A stretch of 64,000 nucleotides of DNA. Origin: an uncultured Planctomycetaceae bacterium. Lineage in GTDB: Bacteria > Planctomycetota > Planctomycetia > Pirellulales > Pirellulaceae. Under the pieces are notes generated by a model. The model saw only the letters and a program-made list of their open reading frames with translations. It was not told the DNA's origin and searched no databases. Shown here in pieces: positions 61,134-64,000 of the stretch. The stretch's first letter is position 1. Each line of letters starts with the position of its first letter. Both the position numbers and the translations under genes were made by a program. Where the stretch lies: contig CAIPEB010000597.1 in the NCBI GenBank assembly GCA_903863885.1, forward strand, positions 1 through 64,000, written 5' to 3'.

Positions 61134-64000
61134 TCAGCGAAACAGCAGATATCCGAATTCCCCCGGCTCGATTTCCTGTACCGACGGGTTGGGGGCCCAT
61201 CCCTGGATCCCAACCCCCGGTAAAATGCGCTGAATCCCGATGGCCCAGGCGTCGCGCGATGCGGGGATGGCCGGTGACAATTCAGTGAGCGGAATCGCGG
61301 CTTCGATCGACCACGAGTTTTCGTCCTGGTCGGATGCGACGAACCAGTTCGGGTCCCAATGGCTGTCGCCCTGGCATGCTTCGGCCGCCCAACCCCGGGA
61401 ATCGACGGTCAGACGGTAGCAGGTCGAATAGTCGCGATCAACGTCCAGCAGGAAGTCGATCCGATCCATGGCGCGGAGGTCTGAGTCTCGCACCCGCGAT
61501 CCCGGGTTAGCCGCGTACTGTCGCCCCGGCACCTTGCCGCACCGCGCGGCCAGGTACAGGAATTGGCCGTCTCGCGCGAGCTTCGCTTCGGCTGGCCAGG
61601 CTGCGTCGTCTCCCTGAGGGCTGGACAGTTTCGCCGCGTCCGCGTTCTTCCAGATTTCATCGTCCAGCTTGCCATCAAGGCGAGGTCGCTGTTTGCCCAT
61701 CACGCAATTGAGAGTCGGTTTCGGGCTGGCACCTCGGCCATCGGCCAGCCACTGCTCTCCCTTCGCGCACGCAATCCAGGCGGCGGACAGCGAACTCCGC
61801 AAGATCCCTTCGTAGACGGAACCCGGGTTGCCGCCGGAACGTCGACGCTCGATTGCCGCGAGCGAAAACTGTACGGACGGTTCCGCGGAAAGCGTTGGCC
61901 GGTTCTGGCCGAGATACTGTCCGAGTGCCACGGCCCTATCGGCCCGCGTACCGGCAAGACGCACAATGGGTTTCGCCGCAGGCGCTCTGTTGACCGAGGG
62001 CGCGACGTTGGCGAGGTACTGCGCCGGGCTGGGTGTTTCGCCGTGCAGATAGATTTCCATTTCGCCGCTGGAGTAGAAGAGCACCAGCCAGAGAAGGGCT
62101 TTGTCGGCGAATGGATGATCGGGCATTCTTCCCACCAGAAGATCCATCGCATCCGCGGCCAGACTCGGACGCCCGGCCGATCGGTACATCTCCGCCAACT
62201 GGAAAAGCAGGTCGCCGCCAGCGATCGGTCCAAGTTCACGGGTAAGGTCATCGACTTGCGCCAGCCACGCGACATTGCCTCCTTCGCTGGCGTTTCCGCG
62301 CGCGATCATCGCCTGAAGATTGCGCCGTTTCTGCGCCATGCGGCTGAGAGTATCCAATCCGGTCGCCGCCTGATGGCACGGTTCGCGGCGCGAGTCACTC
62401 GGCGAAGGAAGCACCATGCCGCTGAAGATGTCCTGCGATGCCGTGCCCAGCGGAAGTTCACTTGAGACGACTTGATACGTCAGTCCCGCAGGGGATGCCT
62501 CCCACGACCTTTGCAGCAGCCCCCGCGGAATTGCCGAGTAATCGGCCAGGCAACTTCCCAGATGCGTTGCCAGCCTGGACGTCTCGACAGTTATCTTTCC
62601 TGCTTCGCTGCCGTCGCAGGCCGCCAGAACCTTCGATGTCTTCCAGGGATCAAGGCCGAGCGCCGTTGTCAGTTCAGGGCCGTATTCGGAGTCGGCGGCC
62701 TTGGTGACTGCACCGACGGAAATCTGGCGGAAGAGCGATCCGGCCTTGTCAGCCGTCAGGGGTTTGGCGTCGCAGATGACCACGACGTCGGGCCGCCACT
62801 GCCGCACGCAACGCACGATGTGAGATTCGAGATGCGCGGTCGACTGTCCGCCCTGAAGGATGTCCCAACCTTCAACGACGCTGGTCTGAGGCAGTTCGAG
62901 CCCGGCTTGCCGCAGGGGAAATTTCCAAGTCGATCCGGCGCCGGAGCCGCCGACCGCGACCACCGCTGCCTGGGCCCGATCTTCCCAACTCGCCTCGCAC
63001 GCAACCGGCGCCTCGAGCTCGCGATGGCTGATTATTTCTGCGACCCCAACATAACCTTCGTCGCCCGAACACCGAGTGAACAATTCCAGGGGCAAGCGAT
63101 TCAGTTCGTCGCAGATCGCCAGGATGGCCGCGCGAGTGCGCTGGCCCTTCTGCCGCTGCCAGGTGAGTCCGCCATCTCGAGTTGCCAGAATCGTTCCGAG
63201 CGCGCCCGCGACCCACCCCCGCCGCTCGTCCAGAAATTGAATGTGGTGCAGCGGAAGGCTCTGGTTCGTGGCCTGCAACTCCCATGTCTGTCCGCCATCC
63301 GCCGAGTGCAGAATTCGGGTGCCAGGCGCTCCGGCGATCCAGCAGTGGGGACCGACTGCCGACACGCACTTCCAGTCGAACTTGTCAGCAATTCCATCGG
63401 GAAGCGAAAGGGAAACGGGTTGCCAGCCGCCGCCCGCGCTCATCATTCGCAGAACCGTGCCCCCATCGCCGGCGGCCCAGCCCGTTCCACTGCGGAGATT
63501 CACTGCTCGCAGCGGCTGCCACAGCGTTAAAGGTATGGGCTCCGGGTTGATTACCCGGGCACAGATCCGGCCCGCTTCCCCTGCATAACTGACCGCGAAT
63601 CCGTTCTCGGGATCTGAAAAGTCCGCAGAGAGCCATCCTCGGGGGTGAACACCGCTGACCGATGTCCAACTACGTCCGCCATCGTCGGTGCGAAAGACGC
63701 CGGACGGATACATCGGAGAAGCGTTGCCGACTGCCCACCCTCGCTTGCCGTCAAAGAAGTGGACGTACTTCAATGCGGGCAGCGTCGGTTGCGGGAGAGC
63801 AATCCAACGTCTGCCGCCATTTTCCGTGCGCATCACGACGCCCGAACTCTTGTGCGTATACGGACGGCTCCACCCCCCGACCGCCCACCCGTGGTTCTCA
63901 TCCACGAAGTGGATTGATTCGAGTCGGCAATTCACCGGCGAATCGGCCAGACGCCATTGCCGCCCGCCGTCCTCCGTGCACCAGACCACCCCACGATCCC
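61134..64000 (-). CDS. YCF48/BNR-like repeat protein with C-terminal CBM9-like domain (5' truncated by window end)
   Basis: The frame stays open to the right edge, so the N-terminus is missing; about 955 residues are visible. The first ~300 residues are YCF48/sortilin-like propeller repeats: WCTEDGGRQW, IHFVDENHGWAVGG, RTENGGRRW, FRTDDGGRSW, LHSADGGQTWE, IQFLDERRGWVAGALGTI and ATRDGGLTWQ. A middle region (about 330-760) is not recognised and contains a TPR-like part (LFQLAEMYRSAGRPSLAADAM). The last ~190 residues resemble a CBM9/DOMON-type domain (RPRLDGKLDDEIWKNAD, LYLAARCG, IDFLLDVDRDY, WSIEAAIPL). Probably exported; function unknown. Confidence 0.8.
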   Translation of the reverse strand, partial: DRGVVWCTEDGGRQWRLADSPVNCRLESIHFVDENHGWAVGGWSRPYTHKSSGVVMRTENGGRRWIALPQPTLPALKYVHFFDGKRGWAVGNASPMYPSGVFRTDDGGRSWTSVSGVHPRGWLSADFSDPENGFAVSYAGEAGRICARVINPEPIPLTLWQPLRAVNLRSGTGWAAGDGGTVLRMMSAGGGWQPVSLSLPDGIADKFDWKCVSAVGPHCWIAGAPGTRILHSADGGQTWELQATNQSLPLHHIQFLDERRGWVAGALGTILATRDGGLTWQRQKGQRTRAAILAICDELNRLPLELFTRCSGDEGYVGVAEIISHRELEAPVACEASWEDRAQAAVVAVGGSGAGSTWKFPLRQAGLELPQTSVVEGWDILQGGQSTAHLESHIVRCVRQWRPDVVVICDAKPLTADKAGSLFRQISVGAVTKAADSEYGPELTTALGLDPWKTSKVLAACDGSEAGKITVETSRLATHLGSCLADYSAIPRGLLQRSWEASPAGLTYQVVSSELPLGTASQDIFSGMVLPSPSDSRREPCHQAATGLDTLSRMAQKRRNLQAMIARGNASEGGNVAWLAQVDDLTRELGPIAGGDLLFQLAEMYRSAGRPSLAADAMDLLVGRMPDHPFADKALLWLVLFYSSGEMEIYLHGETPSPAQYLANVAPSVNRAPAAKPIVRLAGTRADRAVALGQYLGQNRPTLSAEPSVQFSLAAIERRRSGGNPGSVYEGILRSSLSAAWIACAKGEQWLADGRGASPKPTLNCVMGKQRPRLDGKLDDEIWKNADAAKLSSPQGDDAAWPAEAKLARDGQFLYLAARCGKVPGRQYAANPGSRVRDSDLRAMDRIDFLLDVDRDYSTCYRLTVDSRGWAAEACQGDSHWDPNWFVASDQDENSWSIEAAIPLTELSPAIPASRDAWAIGIQRILPGVGIQGWAPNPSVQEIEPGEFGYLLFR

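Overview
The window most resembles a chromosomal segment of a GC-rich member of the Planctomycetota (inference from gene content). Supporting signs are two paralogous BBP7-like outer-membrane barrel proteins, an archaeal-type methenyl-tetrahydromethanopterin cyclohydrolase (mch) in a bacterial background, a GH172/DUF2961 protein, large secreted proteins built from VCBS, YCF48-like and beta-helix repeats, and a lone tandem-domain microcompartment-type protein. Housekeeping genes are complete and in classic bacterial clusters. I see no insertion sequences, CRISPR arrays, prophage genes, tRNA or rRNA.

Layout. 1-8125 (+): one tightly overlapping operon for a membrane-bound group 4 [NiFe] hydrogenase (large, small, ferredoxin-like and two membrane subunits, plus maturation protease). 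It opens with two genes for a sulfhydrogenase/sulfite-reductase-type Fe-S and FAD/NAD(P) electron-transfer pair. 8289-17843: accessory envelope and secreted proteins (beta-helix protein, two BBP7-like barrels, flavodoxin, GH172 protein, gingipain-type C25 peptidase). 17867-21367 (-): mch, an ATP-grasp ligase and an OleC-like adenylating enzyme in one operon. 21597-24624 (+): SRP RNA, dnaX, ybaB, recR; dnaX carries a run of ten A that probably yields a short gamma form. 24799-27809 (+): rpoN and a glucuronate-isomerase-like protein. 27810-28743 is gene-poor with small repeats, followed by an ECF sigma factor. 29479-30932: PEBP-family lipoprotein and, divergently, the tandem BMC-domain protein. 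31005-34962 (-): argB-argD-argF-rph. 35397-38742 (+): rpsB-tsf-pyrH-frr. 38980-40962 (+): a duplicated SurA/parvulin-like protein. 41011-44394 (-): TPR/VCBS lipoprotein. 44654-47925 (-): dxr-rseP. 48345-50420 (+): ftsH. 50445-54428 (-): sdhC-sdhA-sdhB. 54948-56564: lone response regulator and CPBP protease. 56586-57722 (-): carA. 58184-59919 (-): sufE-sufS. 60034-60996 (-): an enlarged RNase HII-like protein. 61134-64000 (-): a YCF48-like/CBM9-like protein cut by the window end.

How the parts work together. The first operon would couple H2 turnover to an ion-pumping membrane arm, with the HydBG/AsrAB-like pair suggesting an NAD(P)(H) connection. The mch operon points to tetrahydromethanopterin-linked C1 metabolism. 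sdhCAB supplies the TCA/respiratory link, and arg and carA supply arginine and pyrimidine precursors. Three sigma-70-type promoters can be read with confidence: divergent argB and rpsB promoters, and one before the SurA-like gene. The most unusual points are the hydrogenase/electron-transfer gene combination, the A10 slippage site in dnaX, the SRP RNA with a non-GGAA apical loop, the isolated BMC-T-like gene, the mch/ATP-grasp/OleC-like operon, and a perfect plus-strand terminator upstream of carA with no plus-strand gene to terminate.
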